Below are positions 52,947 through 64,000 of a stretch of 64,000 bases of DNA, piece after piece. The translations under genes were made by a program, and so were the position numbers. The number at the start of each line of letters is the position of its first letter. The first letter of the stretch is position 1. The notes below the pieces were generated by a model, which was given only the letters and a program-made list of their open reading frames with translations, was not told the origin of the DNA and ran no database searches. Source of the stretch: Termitidicoccus mucosus (GTDB lineage Bacteria > Verrucomicrobiota > Verrucomicrobiia > Opitutales > Opitutaceae); the NCBI RefSeq assembly GCF_038725785.1, contig NZ_CP109796.1, positions 6,944,501 to 7,008,500 of the forward strand, written 5' to 3'.

Positions 52947-55900
52947 TTAGAATCCACGCGGAAGGCTCAACCGGACCGGATCGCCGCCGGACGGGAACGA
53001 ATTGATTTCGAAAGTGGAAAGCGGTGTGACGAGTTCATGTCCCGCTGGAAATTCAGGCGCGTCCGCCCTTCGCCATTCCCATTCGGTCCCGTCCTCACGA
53101 TGCAAATAAAAGACATGCCTCCCGTCGGCCACACTGGCGGAAACGAGGTCTGATTGCAGCGGATCGGTTCCGCCAACGAGCTGCCCGTTGGAGGAGGATG
53201 CCCCCCATGGCCAGCGTTTGAGTGGCAGGGGGACGAGATTGTCGGCAGAAACCCATTGGGCGCCGGGAGACAAGCGGGCGGTCAGCGCAGTCCATTTGCG
53301 GACATTCCCCGTTTGCATCCATGTCACTGGGTGACCTGTTTTGCGGGTTATTCTCAGGGACTGGCCGGGAAATACCAACGGGACTTCCGGCGCGGATGAA
53401 TCACTCGCGCGCCACTGCGAGGAGGCGTCCTTGTAATAGGCGGTGAAAATCCCCCCGGCAACCGGCCATCCCTCCGGGCTGATGGAGACGCGGTTTAGCT
53501 CGACCGTATCCGCCGTCGCGGGGATATCGCTGCCCGGCCAACTCTCATTTGTCGCTTTGGAAACGATCTCGTCCAATCCTGACAAGGGCCTCACCGCGAC
53601 GATGTCACCGGCCTGAACCGGCGCATTCACAGCACACAGCCATGTGTCGCCATCCACGCCCGTTACCGTGAAAAACATCCCTGTCGAGGTCGGGGAATCC
53701 AAAACCTCCATCATGGCGGTATTCCCGGAGGCAAAAAAGTCCGGCAACTGGCTGTCGGAACCAAGATCGACTTGCACCTGCTGTCCCGAAACGCCGGTCA
53801 CTTTCCCCTGCCACCACGCCGCCGTGCGAAGAGGCATTCCAACTTCCGTGACTCCGGCCTCACTCCCTGCCATCGGTGCCAGCTGCCGCCAAACCACTCC
53901 GTATGAGGGCGAATAAGTCGAGGGTGCGGGCGAGTTTTCCAATTGCGCGGTAACATTGATGGTCACGGGATCGGACCATTTTTCCGCTCCCCAGACCGTT
54001 GTTGCCAAAACAGCCAGGGAATGCACGCCCGGCTCCACCGAGGGCAGAACAAGTTCCAGTGATGATTGATCGGACTCCGCCACCGGTATTCCATCACGGA
54101 AGAGTCTCAATTTTGCGATGGGATTGGCATCATCGGCAGGCGTGGCGACACATTCAATTGCCAGCGCCTGGTTCCACGCGAGCGTCGTCCCGTCAATGGG
54201 TGAAACAATGACCGCATCCGGTGCGTTCCCGACCATGCGCACTTGCACTTCCTCGCTGTAGTCCGAGAAAATTCCGCCTTTGGCGGCACGAATGCGATAA
54301 GTGTAGATCATTCCGCCGGCCAGACCGGCATCAAGGTGGAAAACCACCCCGCTGCCAAGGTCGGCAATCTTTTCAAAAGAGCCATCGCCAGTTTTGCGTT
54401 CCAGTTCGTAAGCCGCGCCCTCGGTCGGGCTGGCCGTCCATGCGAGTTCAATGTTGTTGGCGCTGGTGGTGGCCGCGGTGAGGCTGGCGGGCGGTCCGGG
54501 TGGTTGCGGAGGCTGCGGCGGTGTGGTCACGAGCAACGCGCCGGTGTAGTCCGACACATTGCCACCCAGCACCGCCCGAAGCCGGTAGATGTATCCGGTT
54601 TCTGGTGACAGGCCGGCGTCGGTGTGCGCGGCGGTGCCCGCCGGCAGGCCGGCTATGTTTTCAAAGCCGCCTTCACCTGCGGCGGGCTTGCGCTCCAATT
54701 CGTAGGTCGCGCCGGATTCTGGCACAGGCATCCACGAGAGGCTGACGGTATTCCATGCCACAGCCTCGGCGGTAAAATTATCGGGGACGGTCAGTTTCGT
54801 GGTGGCGACGGCCTCGGCGGTGTAACCGGAATGGAGCCCGGCTTTCACCGCGCGGAGACGGTAGGTGTAAGTCGCCGCGGACGAGAGGCCGGTGTCGGTG
54901 TGGCTGGTGGTGTCCGCGGCGATATCGGCGATTTTGGTGTAAGGGGCCGTACTGCCGGCGTCGCCAAGTTTGCGTTCCAGTTCGTAAGCCGAGCCCTCGG
55001 TCGGGCTGGCCGTCCACGCGAGTGCGATGGTCGTCTGGCCGGTGGCGGTCGCCGTAAAATTTTCCGGCGGGGCGGGTGGCTGCGTTCCCGGCGGCAGGAC
55101 TACGTCCAGCTGGTATTTCTGCCCAAGATAGGCGGCCACCGTTTCCCGTTCCGCCTCGCCCAAGGCCCGGTGATACACGAGGATTTCCGCGATTTGCGTC
55201 GGCCCGCCCATGCCTCCGCCAATAGTGCCATATTGGCCGAACACCAGCGGCCCGCCGTCCGCCTCGCCCAGCAATTCATGATCCAGCCGCGCCGCCCAGC
55301 CGTTCGTGGACGCGTTCACATTATAAAGCCGCCAGTGGTCGCGGATCGGTTTCCCCTCCGGCACGGCCATGTCTATAGCGGCGGAGCGGCCAAAACTGTC
55401 GGCGATGATGTCCGTTTCGGGATAAGGATTTTCCGGGTCGTAATAATAATCCCGCCAGCGCGGATAATAAAACGTGTGCCCGAGCGTGAACGGCGTGATG
55501 TCGTCGTAACTGTCACTCGTTTTGAGCACGACAAAGACCTCGCCGCCGGTGGCCTCGTTCATGAGCGCGGGCAGCGGCAGGCCGTCCGACCAGCCTTCGG
55601 CCTGCACCACGGGGCCGAGTTGCGGATCCTCCGTCGGCGTCAGTCCGCTCCATATCCAATAGTCTTCACTGGGCATCTGGCCGGCGTGGTTGCCCCGTCC
55701 GCTCTGGTCCGCCCAATGCGCCACCATGCCCTGATCGTCCAGCGTAAGGCCGATGTCGGCGCGCAGCCACAGCCGCAAGCCGGTCGATGGCGGCTGTCCG
55801 TCCGCAGGCGGCGGCAAGGCCGGAGTCGTCGCGGATGCCTCCTCGCTCCACGCCGAGATGCCCAGCGGCGCGCGGGTGCGGATGCGGTAGGTGTAGGTCG

Positions 55901-58900
55901 CATCCGGGTTCAGATCGGTGTGCGCGTGGCTGGTCGTGCCAGGCGGCAGCACCGCCAGCGTGCGATACTCGCGTCCGGGAAGGAGCACTTGCAATTCATA
56001 CGAAGAGCCCGCCTCGGGCACGGTATCCCATGTCACGGTAATCGTATCGGGCGCACTGACACTGGCGGAAATTCCTGTCGGTGTGCTGACCGGCTCCGGT
56101 GCGGCTGGCGGCGGCAACTGGTATTTTTGCACCAGATAATTTTGCACTGCCGCGTGCTCGGCCACCGTGAGCGCGCGATCATAGACGAACACCTCCGCGA
56201 TGTCACCGGCCCAGCCGTCTCCGCTGACTTTTCCAAGATAACTCCACGGATAGGTATAAATGGAACTGATTCCCGCGCTTTGATGCACAAGCTGTCCGTC
56301 CACCCTCGCCAAGCGGCTCTGCGCCGTGAGCCGGGTATGATACACATGCCAGCCGTGGGCATTGGTTTCCGCAGGGAACGGGATGACCTCGGCGTTGCCG
56401 GTCAGCTGGCCCAGATTGTCCCGGATCGTGCCGTCGGGCGCGGGATATTGCACCGCCGAACCATAGTGCCCCAGCGCGTAGGCCCGCCGCCCCGCGGGTG
56501 ATCCTGCTTTCGCCTTCAGCACGACAAACTGCTCCATCTCCCTCGCTCCGCTGAAAGAGCTCGTTGGAAAACCAAGCTGGCCGGCCCCGTCAAACCGCAC
56601 CACGGAGCGTCCGCCCCAAACCCCCGGCACCAATTGAGGACGGGCGGCGGCATTCGCGGCGGTCGCGTGCGTTTTGCGTCCGCTCCAGTCGCTCCATGTC
56701 TGCACCGCGCCATCTCCATTTGCATCCGTTCCAGCCGGGTGCAGCCAGAGACGCATTCCATCAAACGGCACCCCTTGCTCTCCGGCTGTCGGCATCGTGA
56801 CGGAAACATCCGCACTCCATGCGCTCACCCCGCCGGCATTGCGCGCGCGCAAGCGGTATGCGTAAGCCGTCCCCGGCATCAACCCCTCGTCCAGCACGGA
56901 CAGCCGTCCCGCCACTGAAATATCCTCCCACGTCCCATTGGGTTGCTCGCGGCGTTGCAACTCGCAGGTGGCAGGCTGCGCCATCATTTCCCAGCTGATC
57001 AGCGCCCGTGTCGCGCTCAGAACATCCACCGTCGGCGCTGCTGGTGTGGCAGGCACTGCGGGCTGTCCAAAACCATGCCGGCTGCGCAAATAATACTCGG
57101 TCTGTTCCCGCTCCTCCTGCGACAATGCGCGATCATATACAAGCACCTCCGCAATGTCACCCGCCCAAAAGGAATTGGAATACGCCGCGCCTCTTCCCAG
57201 ATAACTCCACGGATACCAATAGGGATTTCCATTTGAATCGGCCCGCCCGATGATCGCCCCGTCCAGCCTCGCCACCCAGTCCCGCGATGCACCGCCGTTG
57301 GCCGCATTGTAGATATGCCAGCCGGACAAATCGACACCATTTGGCACTGCCAGTGAAACAGGATTTACCAGCCGTCCAAAATCATCGCTCAACACACCAT
57401 CGCTTGCCGGATACTTCAACCCGCCGTGATGGCTCAGCGCAAAGGCATAACGACCCGCCGTCCCGCCCTGTTGCGCCCTGAGCACCACAAACACCTCCGC
57501 GGAGGGCGAGCCGGAAGGGATTGTGTATAAATTGCCAAACGACAGATGGCTGTCCGTCCCGTCGAACCGCACTGCGGGCACCCCGCCCGGCGTCGCCGCC
57601 GCCACCGGCTGCGGACGCGCATCTGCCGTGTTTTGGCTAGCGTGATTGTTCCGTCCGCTCTGGTCAGTCCACTGGCTGACTTTCCCCGCACCGTCCGTCA
57701 CCACACCCGCGTCTGCCTTCAACCACAAACGCAAGTTACTTGACACCGGTTGGGGATCATCCGTGGTGGCAGTCACTCCGAGGGTAAAACTGGAGGTGCG
57801 GCCGTCCTTTACGGCGCGCAGGCGGTAAGTGTAAGTTGTCGCGGGCGTAAGTCCGATGTCCGTGTGGCTCGTGGCGCCAGCAGCGAGATCAGCAATCTTG
57901 CCGTAGGGGGCGGTGCTATCGCTGCCGCCGGCCTTGCGCTCCAGTTCATAGGCCGCTCCCTCGGTCGCGCTCGCCGTCCATGCGAGCGCGATGGAGGTCT
58001 GGCCGGTGGCAGTCGCGGTAAGGTCGCTTGGCGCGGCAGGCGGTTGCAATTCCGGCGGAAGGACGACATTCAGCTGGTATTTCTGCCCGAGGTAGGCCGC
58101 CACTGATTCTTTCTCCGTCTGGCCCAGCGCACGATGATACACAAGTATCTCCGCAATTTCCGTCGGCCCTCCCATGCCGCCGCCAATGGTTCCATAGGAT
58201 CCAAACACCAACGGCCCTCCTTCCGCTTCGCCCAACGGCTCGTTATCCAGTCGCGCGGCCCAACCGTCTGCCGATGCGCTCACATTATAAAGCCGCCAGT
58301 GTCCGCGCACTGGTTTGTTCTCCGGCACGGTCATGTCAACAGTCGTGGAACGGCCAAAGCTGTCCGATATGATGTCCGTTTCGGAATACGGATTTTCCGG
58401 GTCGTAATAATAATCCCGCCACTGCGGATAATAAAACGTGTGTCCAAGCGTAAATGGCGTAACACTGTCGTAGCTGTCATCCGCCTTGACCACGAGGAAA
58501 ACTTCCCCGCCGGTGGCCTCGTTCATGAGCGCGGGCAGCGGCAGGCCGTCTCCGTATTCGGAGCGCACCACAGTGCCGAGTTGCGAGTCTTCGACGGGCG
58601 TCAGCCCGCTCCATATCCAATAGTCCCCGTCGGGCATGTGGCCGGCGTGGTTGCCGCGTCCGCTTTGATCCGCCCAGCGCGCCACCATCCCTTGCTCATC
58701 CAAGGTGAGTCCAACGCCGGCTTGCAACCAGAGTCGCAGTCCCGTCGATGGAGGTTGGTCGTTTGCGGTTGGTGGCGGCAATGCCGGAGTCGTCGTGGCA
58801 GCCTCCAAGCTCCATGCCGAAATGCCCAGCGGCGCGCGGACGCGAACGCGATAAGTATAATCCGTCTCCGGATTCAGATCGGTGTGCGTGTGGCTTGTTG

Positions 58901-60261
58901 TGCCGGACGGCAGCACCGCCAGAGTGCGATATTCACGCCCGGGCGCGCGCACTTGCAGCTCATAAGACACACCGGCCTCAGGCACGGTATTCCATGTGAC
59001 GGTAATCGCGTCGGTCGCAGTGAGCGCGACAGCGATACCATCCGGCACACTAACTGGCTCCGGGGCGGCCAGTGGAGACAATTGGTATTTTTGTGCCAGA
59101 TAATTTTGTACGGCAGTGTGCTCGGCCACTGTGAGCGCGCGCTCGTAAACGAGCACTTCCGCAATGTCTCCGGCCCATGCGTTGCTCCCGACCTTTCCGA
59201 GATAGCTCCACGGATAGGTATAAATGGAACTGATTCCCGTGCTTTGGTGCACAAGCTGCCCGTCCACCCGCGCCAGCCGGCTTTGTGCCGTGACCCGGGT
59301 ATGATACACATGCCAATCCCAGGCATTCGTCCCTGCCGGGAACGAGATGGTTTCGGGAGTGCCGAGTTTTCCCAGATTATCACGAATGGTGCCGTCTGCG
59401 GCAGGATATTGCACCGCTGCCCCATAGTGCCCGAGCGCATAAGCCTGCCGTCCAGCGGGCGCTCCTGTTTTTGCCTTCAGGACGACGTACTGCTCCATTT
59501 CTCGCGCCCCGCTGAAGGCACTCGTCGGGAAAGCAAGCTGGCTGACAGTCCCGTCAAAACGCACCACAGAACGGCCTCCCAACACACCAGATACCAATTG
59601 CGGGCGGGCAGCCGCATTCGCAGCGGCGGCATGGGTTTTGTTACCGCTCCAGTCGTTCCACGTTTGCACGGCATTGCCGCTCCCATTTGTTCCCGCCGGA
59701 TGCAGCCACAGACGCAAGCCATCAAATGGCACTCCCTGCGCGCCGAATTCCGGCATCGTGACGGACGCCTCCGCGCTCCACGCGCTGATGCCACCGGCGT
59801 TGCGCGCTCGCAACCGATACAGGTAGCTCGCCCCGGGCGTCAGCCCGGTATTCAGCACAGATTGCCGTCCTACGACAAAAATATCTTCCCACTCCCCGCC
59901 AGACTGCGCACGGCGCTGCAACTCGCATGAGGCCGGTTGTAGCGGCAGCTCCCAACCGACTATTACTCGGGTCGAGTCCAGAATGTCCACTGTCGGCGCT
60001 TTCGGAGTAGCCGGCTCATCGGGCAATCCGAAGGCATGGCGGCTGCGCAAGTAACGTTCGGTCTCTTCCCGCTCCTCCTGCGAAAGCGCGCGGTCATACA
60101 CAAGCACCTCCGCAATGTCACCCGCCCAAAAGGAATTGGAGTATGCAGCGCCTCTTCCCAGATAACTCCACGGATACCAATAGGGATTTCCGTTCGAGTC
60201 CGCCCTCCCGATGATCGTCCCGTCCAGCCTCGCCACCCAATCCTGCGAGACTCCGCCATTA
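52947..60261 (-). CDS. Giant LamG/FN3 surface protein, C-terminal part (interrupted by IS)
   Basis: This continues the frame at 61606-64000; the IS splits it inside HIYNAT|NGGVSQDWVARLD. About 2,435 residues remain here. It has five and a half LamG modules of three alternating types, recognisable by GLRLWLHPAG, GLRLWLQAGV and NLRLWLKADA, each followed by FN3 (for example ATTYTYRLRAV). Four FN3 domains in a row follow, then an Ig-like region and a unique C-terminal domain ending DPVRLSLPRGF. It should be exported and bind carbohydrate or act in adhesion; that is inferred from LamG/FN3 content. It begins an operon-like series. As assembled it lacks a start codon of its own. Confidence 0.8.
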
Positions 60262-61085
60262 GGGCGTGTTAACATTAATTGCACTTGACGGTGATTTATG
60301 CGTATGAGGAGAGGAATGGAACTGACGAAGGAACACCTGGAGAGAATCAAGGACAGCCTGCCGGTGGAGCGGGGCAATGTGAGCATTGATGTGCTGAGCT
60401 TTCTAAACGGGGTGCTGTATGTGGCGGAGAACGGGTGCAAATGGAGGAGATTGCCGGAGAGGTTTGGGAACTGGCACACGATCTACACGCGGATGAATCG
60501 CTGGAGCAAAAGCGGAGTATGGGACCGGGTGTTCGAGCGGCTGCAGAAGGAAGGGCTGGTGCATCTGGAGCTGAAGGTGGTGTCGCTGGACAGTACCAGC
60601 GTGAAGGTCCACCCCGATGGGACCGGGGCGGAGAAAAAAACGGGCCTCAGGCGATCGGCAAATCACGAGGAGGCCGGAACACCAAGATTCATCTGGCTGC
60701 CGCGAATGATGTCCATGCCCTCGGCTTCCGCCTCTCGCCCGGGCAGAACGGCGACGGACCCGAGGGACGCGAGCTGATTGGCGAGTTGGGATGCCCGAGG
60801 CATGGATGCGCCCTGGCCATGGACATGGCCTACGAAGGCAACGAAACCCGCGGCTTGGCCTGCCTGCTCGGCTTCAAGCCTGTCGTCCCGCCCAACCCGT
60901 TGCGTCGAAAACCCTGGAAACTCAACAAGGCGCTTTACCGCCAGCGCAACCACGTCGAGCGCCTCTTCCGCCGCATCAAGGGCTTCCGTCGCGTCTTCAC
61001 CCGCTACGACAAGCTCGATGTCCTCTTCCGCTCTTTCGTCTCCTTCGCTCTCTCTTGGCTACTCCTCAATAGTGCTAACAGGTCC
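60262..61085 (+). mobile_element. IS5/IS427-type insertion sequence, 824 bp
   Basis: The left end is GGGCGTGTTAACATTAATTG and the right end is the complement of GGACCTGTTAGCACTATTG, imperfect terminal inverted repeats of about 20 bp. It holds the two-frame transposase. Its right end is inserted at TAACGGGTG of the second element. Confidence 0.8.
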
Positions 61086-61088
61086 TAA
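60316..61088 (+). CDS. IS5-family transposase (ORFA/ORFB, -1 frameshift)
   Basis: ORFA starts at the ATG at 60316 with GAGGAGAGGA just upstream: MELTKEHLERIKDSLPVERG, then NGCKWRRLPERFGNWHTIYT and VVSLDSTSVKVHPDG (first Asp). At a run of seven A (60633-60639) a -1 shift leads to ORFB: KSRGGRNTKIHL, then ALAMDMAYEGNETR (second Asp) and the YRQRNHVERLFRRIKGFRRV motif with the catalytic Glu. The joined product of about 257 aa is a complete DDE transposase. Without the shift, ORFA ends at 60777. The stop codon TAA lies at 61086-61088, outside the IS end, and is supplied by the target. Confidence 0.8.
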
Positions 61089-61605
61089 CGGGTGAAGATA
61101 CGGCGGAAGCCCTTGATGCGACGGAAGAGTCGTTCGACGTGGTTGTGCTGCCGGTAGAGCAGTTTGTCCAGCATCCACGACCGGCGCCGGAGTGGGTTGG
61201 GCGGGACGACCGGCTTGAAGCCGAGCAGGGCTGGCCAGGCCGCGGGTCTCGTCGCCCTCGTAAGCCATGTCCATCGCCAAGGCGCAGCCGTGGGCGGGGC
61301 AGCCCAGTTCGCCGATCAGCTCGCGGCCTTCGCGGCCGTCTCCGTGCTGGCCGGGCGAAAGCCGGAAGCCGAGGGCGCGGACATCATTCGCGGCAACCAG
61401 ATGAATTTTGGTATTCCAATCGCCTCTACTTGCACCCATTCTCCATCACATACAGCACCGCGTCTAGGAAGTTCAGCACCTTCATGCTCACATTGCCCCT
61501 CTCCACCGGCAAACGCTCTCGGATTCGTTGCAGATGCGCCTCGGTCAGTTCCATTTCCCCTTCTCGGCACTTTATGCCTATCTTGGCAATAGTGTTAACA
61601 GGCCC
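61088..61605 (-). mobile_element. Remnant of a second IS5-type element
   Basis: Its minus-strand left end GGGCCTGTTAACACTATTGC is intact. ORFA starts MELTEAHLQRIRERLPVERG and runs to LDAVLYVMENGCK. An internal deletion then joins to the ORFB segment GDWNTKIHLVAANDVRALGF, ending at FRRIFTR, where the first element interrupts it. It is about 80% similar in protein to the complete copy. Its other end is missing. It is inactive. Confidence 0.75.
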
Positions 61606-64000
61606 TAGTCGCATTATAAATGTGCCAGTCAGATAAATTAGCACCGCTTGGCACTGCCAGTGAAACCGGGTTCACCAGCCGTCCGAAGTCGTCGCTCAAC
61701 ACGCCATCGCCTGCCGGATACTTCAACCCGCCGTGATGACTCAACGCAAAGGCATAACGACCCGCCGTCCCGCCCTGTTGCGCCCTGAGCACCACAAACA
61801 CCTCCGCGGAGGGCGAGCCGGAAGGGATTGTGTATAAATTGCCAAACGACAGATGGCTGTCCGTCCCGTCAAACCGCACTGCGGGCACCCCGCCCGGCGT
61901 CGCCGCACCCATTGGCTGCGGACGCGCATCTGCCGTGCCTTGGCTTGCATGATTGTTCCGTCCACTCTGATCAGTCCACTGGCTGACTTTCCCCGCACCG
62001 TCCGTCATCACGCCCGCATCGGCCTTCAACCACAATCGCAGATTGCTCGATGCCGGTTGCGGCTCATCCGTGATGGCGGTCGCCGCGTTGGTGTAGGCGG
62101 ACTGAAATCCCTCCATTACGGCACGGAGGCGGTAGGTATAGGTTGTCGCAGGCGAGAGGCCGGTGTCGGTATGGCTGGTTGCGCCCGCAGCGATGTCGGC
62201 GACATTGGCATAGGACGCGGCGCTGCCGTCGTCGCCGGTTTTGCGCTCCAATTCGTAAGCCGCGCCCTCGGTCGGACTGGCCGTCCACGCGAGTGCGATG
62301 GTCGTCTGGCCGGTGGCGGTCGCCGTAAAATTTTCCGGCGGGGCGGGTGGCTGCGTTCCCGGCGGCAAGGTCACATCCATCTGGTATTTTTGACCAAGAT
62401 AGGCGGCCACCGTTTCCCGTTCCGCCTCGCCCAAGGCCCGGTGATACACGAGGATTTCCGCGATTTGCGTCGGCCCGCCCATGCCACCGCCAATGGTGCC
62501 ATATTGGCCGAACACCAGCGGCCCGCCGTCCGCCTCGCCCAGCAATTCATGATCCAGCCGCGCCGCCCAGCCGTTCGTGGACACGCTCACATTATAAAGC
62601 CGCCAGTGGTCGCGGATCGGTTTCCCCTCCGGCACGGCCATGTCTATAGCGGCGGAGCGGCCAAAACTGTCGGCGATGATGTCCGTTTCGGGATAAGGAT
62701 TTTCCGGGTCGTAATAATAATCCCGCCAGCGCGGATAATAAAACGTGTGCCCGAGCGTGAACGGCGTGATGTCGTCGTAACTGTCACTCGTTTTGAGCAC
62801 GACAAAGACCTCGCCGCCGGTGGCCTCGTTCATGAGCGCGGGCAGCGGCAGGCCGTCCGACCAGCCCTCGGCCTGCACCACGGGGCCGAGTTGCGGATCC
62901 TCCGTCGGCGTCAGTCCGCTCCATATCCAGTAATCTTCACCAGGCATCTGGCCGGCATGATTGCCCCGCCCGCTCTGGTCCGCCCAGTGTGCCACCATCC
63001 CTTGGTCATCCAAGGTGAGGCCGGTGTCGGCTTGCAGCCACAGCCGCAGGCCCGTCGATGGCGGCTGGCCGTCCGCGGGCGGAGGTAAGGCCGGGGTCGT
63101 CGCGGATGCCTCCTCGCTCCACGCCGAGATGCCCAGCGGCGCGCGGGTGCGGATGCGGTAGGTGTAGGTCGCATCCGGGTTCAGATCGGTATGTGCGTGG
63201 CTCGTCGAGCCGGGCGGCAGCACCGCCAGCGTGCGATACTCGCGTCCGGGAAGGAGCACTTGCAATTCATACGAAGAGCCCGCCTCGGGCACGATATCCC
63301 ATGTCACGGTAATCGTATCGGGCGCACTGACACTGGCGGAAATTCCTGTCGGTGTGCTGACCGGCTCCGGCACGACTGGCGGCGGCAACTGGTATTTTTG
63401 CGCCAGATAATTTTGCACTGCCGCGTGCTCGGTCACCGTAAGTGCGCGATCATAGACGAACACCTCCGCGATGTCACCGGCCCAGCCGTCTCCGCTGACC
63501 TTTCCAAGATAACTCCACGGATAGGTGTAAATGGAACTGATTCCCGCGCTTTGATGCACAAGCTGCCCGTCCACCCGCGCCAGGCGGCTCTGCGCCGTGA
63601 GCCGGGTGTGATACACATGCCAGCCGTGGGCATTGGTTCCCGCAGGGAACGGAATGACCTCGGCGTTACTGGTCAACTGGCCCAGATTGTCCCGGATCGT
63701 GCCGTCGGGCGCGGGATATTGCACTGCCGAACCATAGTGCCCCAACGCGTAGGCCCGTCGTCCCGCGGGTGATCCTGCTTTTGCCTTCAACACGACAAAC
63801 TGTTCCATCTCCCGCGCTCCGCTAAAGGAGCTCGTTGGAAACCCAAGCTGGCCAGTTCCGTCAAACCGCACCACGGAGCGTCCGCCCAAAACCCCCGGCA
63901 CCAATTGAGGACGGGCGGCGGCATTCGCGGCGGTCGCGTGCGTTTTGCGTCCGCTCCAGTCATTCCATGTCTGCACGGCAGCGTCATCGTTTCCGTCCGT
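61606..64000 (-). CDS. Giant LamG/FN3 surface protein, upstream part (start beyond window)
   Basis: This frame is open from the right edge to the IS at 61605, about 797 codons. It holds the end of one LamG module of the LHPAG type (VQTWNDWSGRKTHATAANAA), a complete GLRLWLQADTGLTLDDQGMV module, FN3 domains (TTYTYRLRAV), and the start of an NLRLWLKADAGVMTDGAGK module that is cut at HIYNAT. It continues in 52947-60261. The DNA is nearly identical to 54.9-57.4 kb, the equivalent part of the superrepeat. The signal peptide must lie to the right of the window. Confidence 0.85.

Larger units (their letters stand above)
60262..61605. mobile_element. Composite IS5-family insertion
   Basis: This insertion of 1,344 bp splits the giant LamG gene. 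It begins GGGCGTGTTAACATTA and ends with the complement of GGGCCTGTTAACACTA. It is flanked by a TA duplication (60260-60261 and 61606-61607) in a TTAG target, as in the IS427 group of IS5. Removing it restores the open frame exactly. Inside are a complete plus-strand element and the remnant of a related minus-strand one. Confidence 0.85.
54900..64000 (-). repeat. Superrepeat of three LamG-FN3 types, period about 2.96 kb
   Basis: After removing the IS, the order of LamG types (LHPAG, then LQADTG, then LKADAG) repeats with a spacing of about 2,958 bp. For example, the block around 57518 recurs at 61830 (4,312 bp apart minus the 1,344-bp IS and TA). The block at 55441 recurs at 62711, two periods apart. 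The units differ by scattered substitutions. Confidence 0.8.

Noticed and set aside
54624-59930. Plus-strand frames of about 600 codons opposite the LamG gene
   Set aside because: Arginine-rich antisense frames that repeat along with the LamG superrepeat. No independent coding signal.
1-64000. tRNA, rRNA or riboswitch genes
   Set aside because: I looked for tRNA and rRNA signatures and common riboswitch cores and found none I could support. The structured elements seen are attC sites, intron domains and hairpins.

Overview
The window looks like a chromosomal segment of a GC-rich Verrucomicrobiota bacterium, most plausibly of the Opitutaceae. The signs are a large autotransporter-associated beta-strand repeat protein, very large Sec-exported LamG/FN3 and RHS proteins, EYAxDTDP calcium-repeat tails and many decayed mobile genes. 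This assignment is inferred from gene content; there is no rRNA or other marker.

Left part (1-5.8 kb): the N-terminal 1,123 residues of an autotransporter-type protein on the minus strand, then back-to-back remnants of a DUF2851-like gene and an autotransporter beta-barrel, then nested palindromes.

Integron region (5.8-18.9 kb): a decayed integron integrase (frameshifted, catalytic C-terminus missing) diverges from an array of cassettes, all on the plus strand. Each cassette holds one small gene, or none, and ends in an attC site with paired boxes GCCGAAC/GTTCGGC and GAGCCAACGCG/CGCGGCTC. The products are small membrane proteins, lipoproteins, secreted proteins, an RDD membrane protein and hypotheticals. 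Two kinds of mobile element sit exactly in attC sites: an IS110/IS1111-type element (one long copy, one half copy) in the R' box, and three defective copies of a group IIC intron in the R'' box. The array ends in an intron fragment fused to a serine-recombinase remnant.

Middle (18.9-29.1 kb): a long, mostly non-coding stretch rich in hairpins, including a 117-bp cloverleaf, and an AT-rich island. Then come an HU/IHF-like gene, a frameshifted ParE-type toxin-antitoxin pair, a DUF481 outer-membrane protein, a truncated IS256 transposase joined to a Clp-ATPase tail, a membrane-anchored thioredoxin, and an AT-rich gene encoding a SIR2-like domain fused to an HD phosphohydrolase domain, a strong candidate for an anti-phage effector.

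Right part (29.1-64 kb): one long minus-strand gene series. In transcription order it is a giant LamG/FN3 protein (entering from the right edge and split by a nested IS5-family insertion), a 700-aa secreted protein, a DUF1573/rhodanese-like protein, a 6,640-aa Sec-exported protein with nine LamG modules ending in an RHS/YD core, and a membrane protein placed as the immunity gene for the AT-rich RHS C-terminal domain. The tight spacing suggests an operon for very large surface proteins ending in a polymorphic-toxin tip and its immunity gene.
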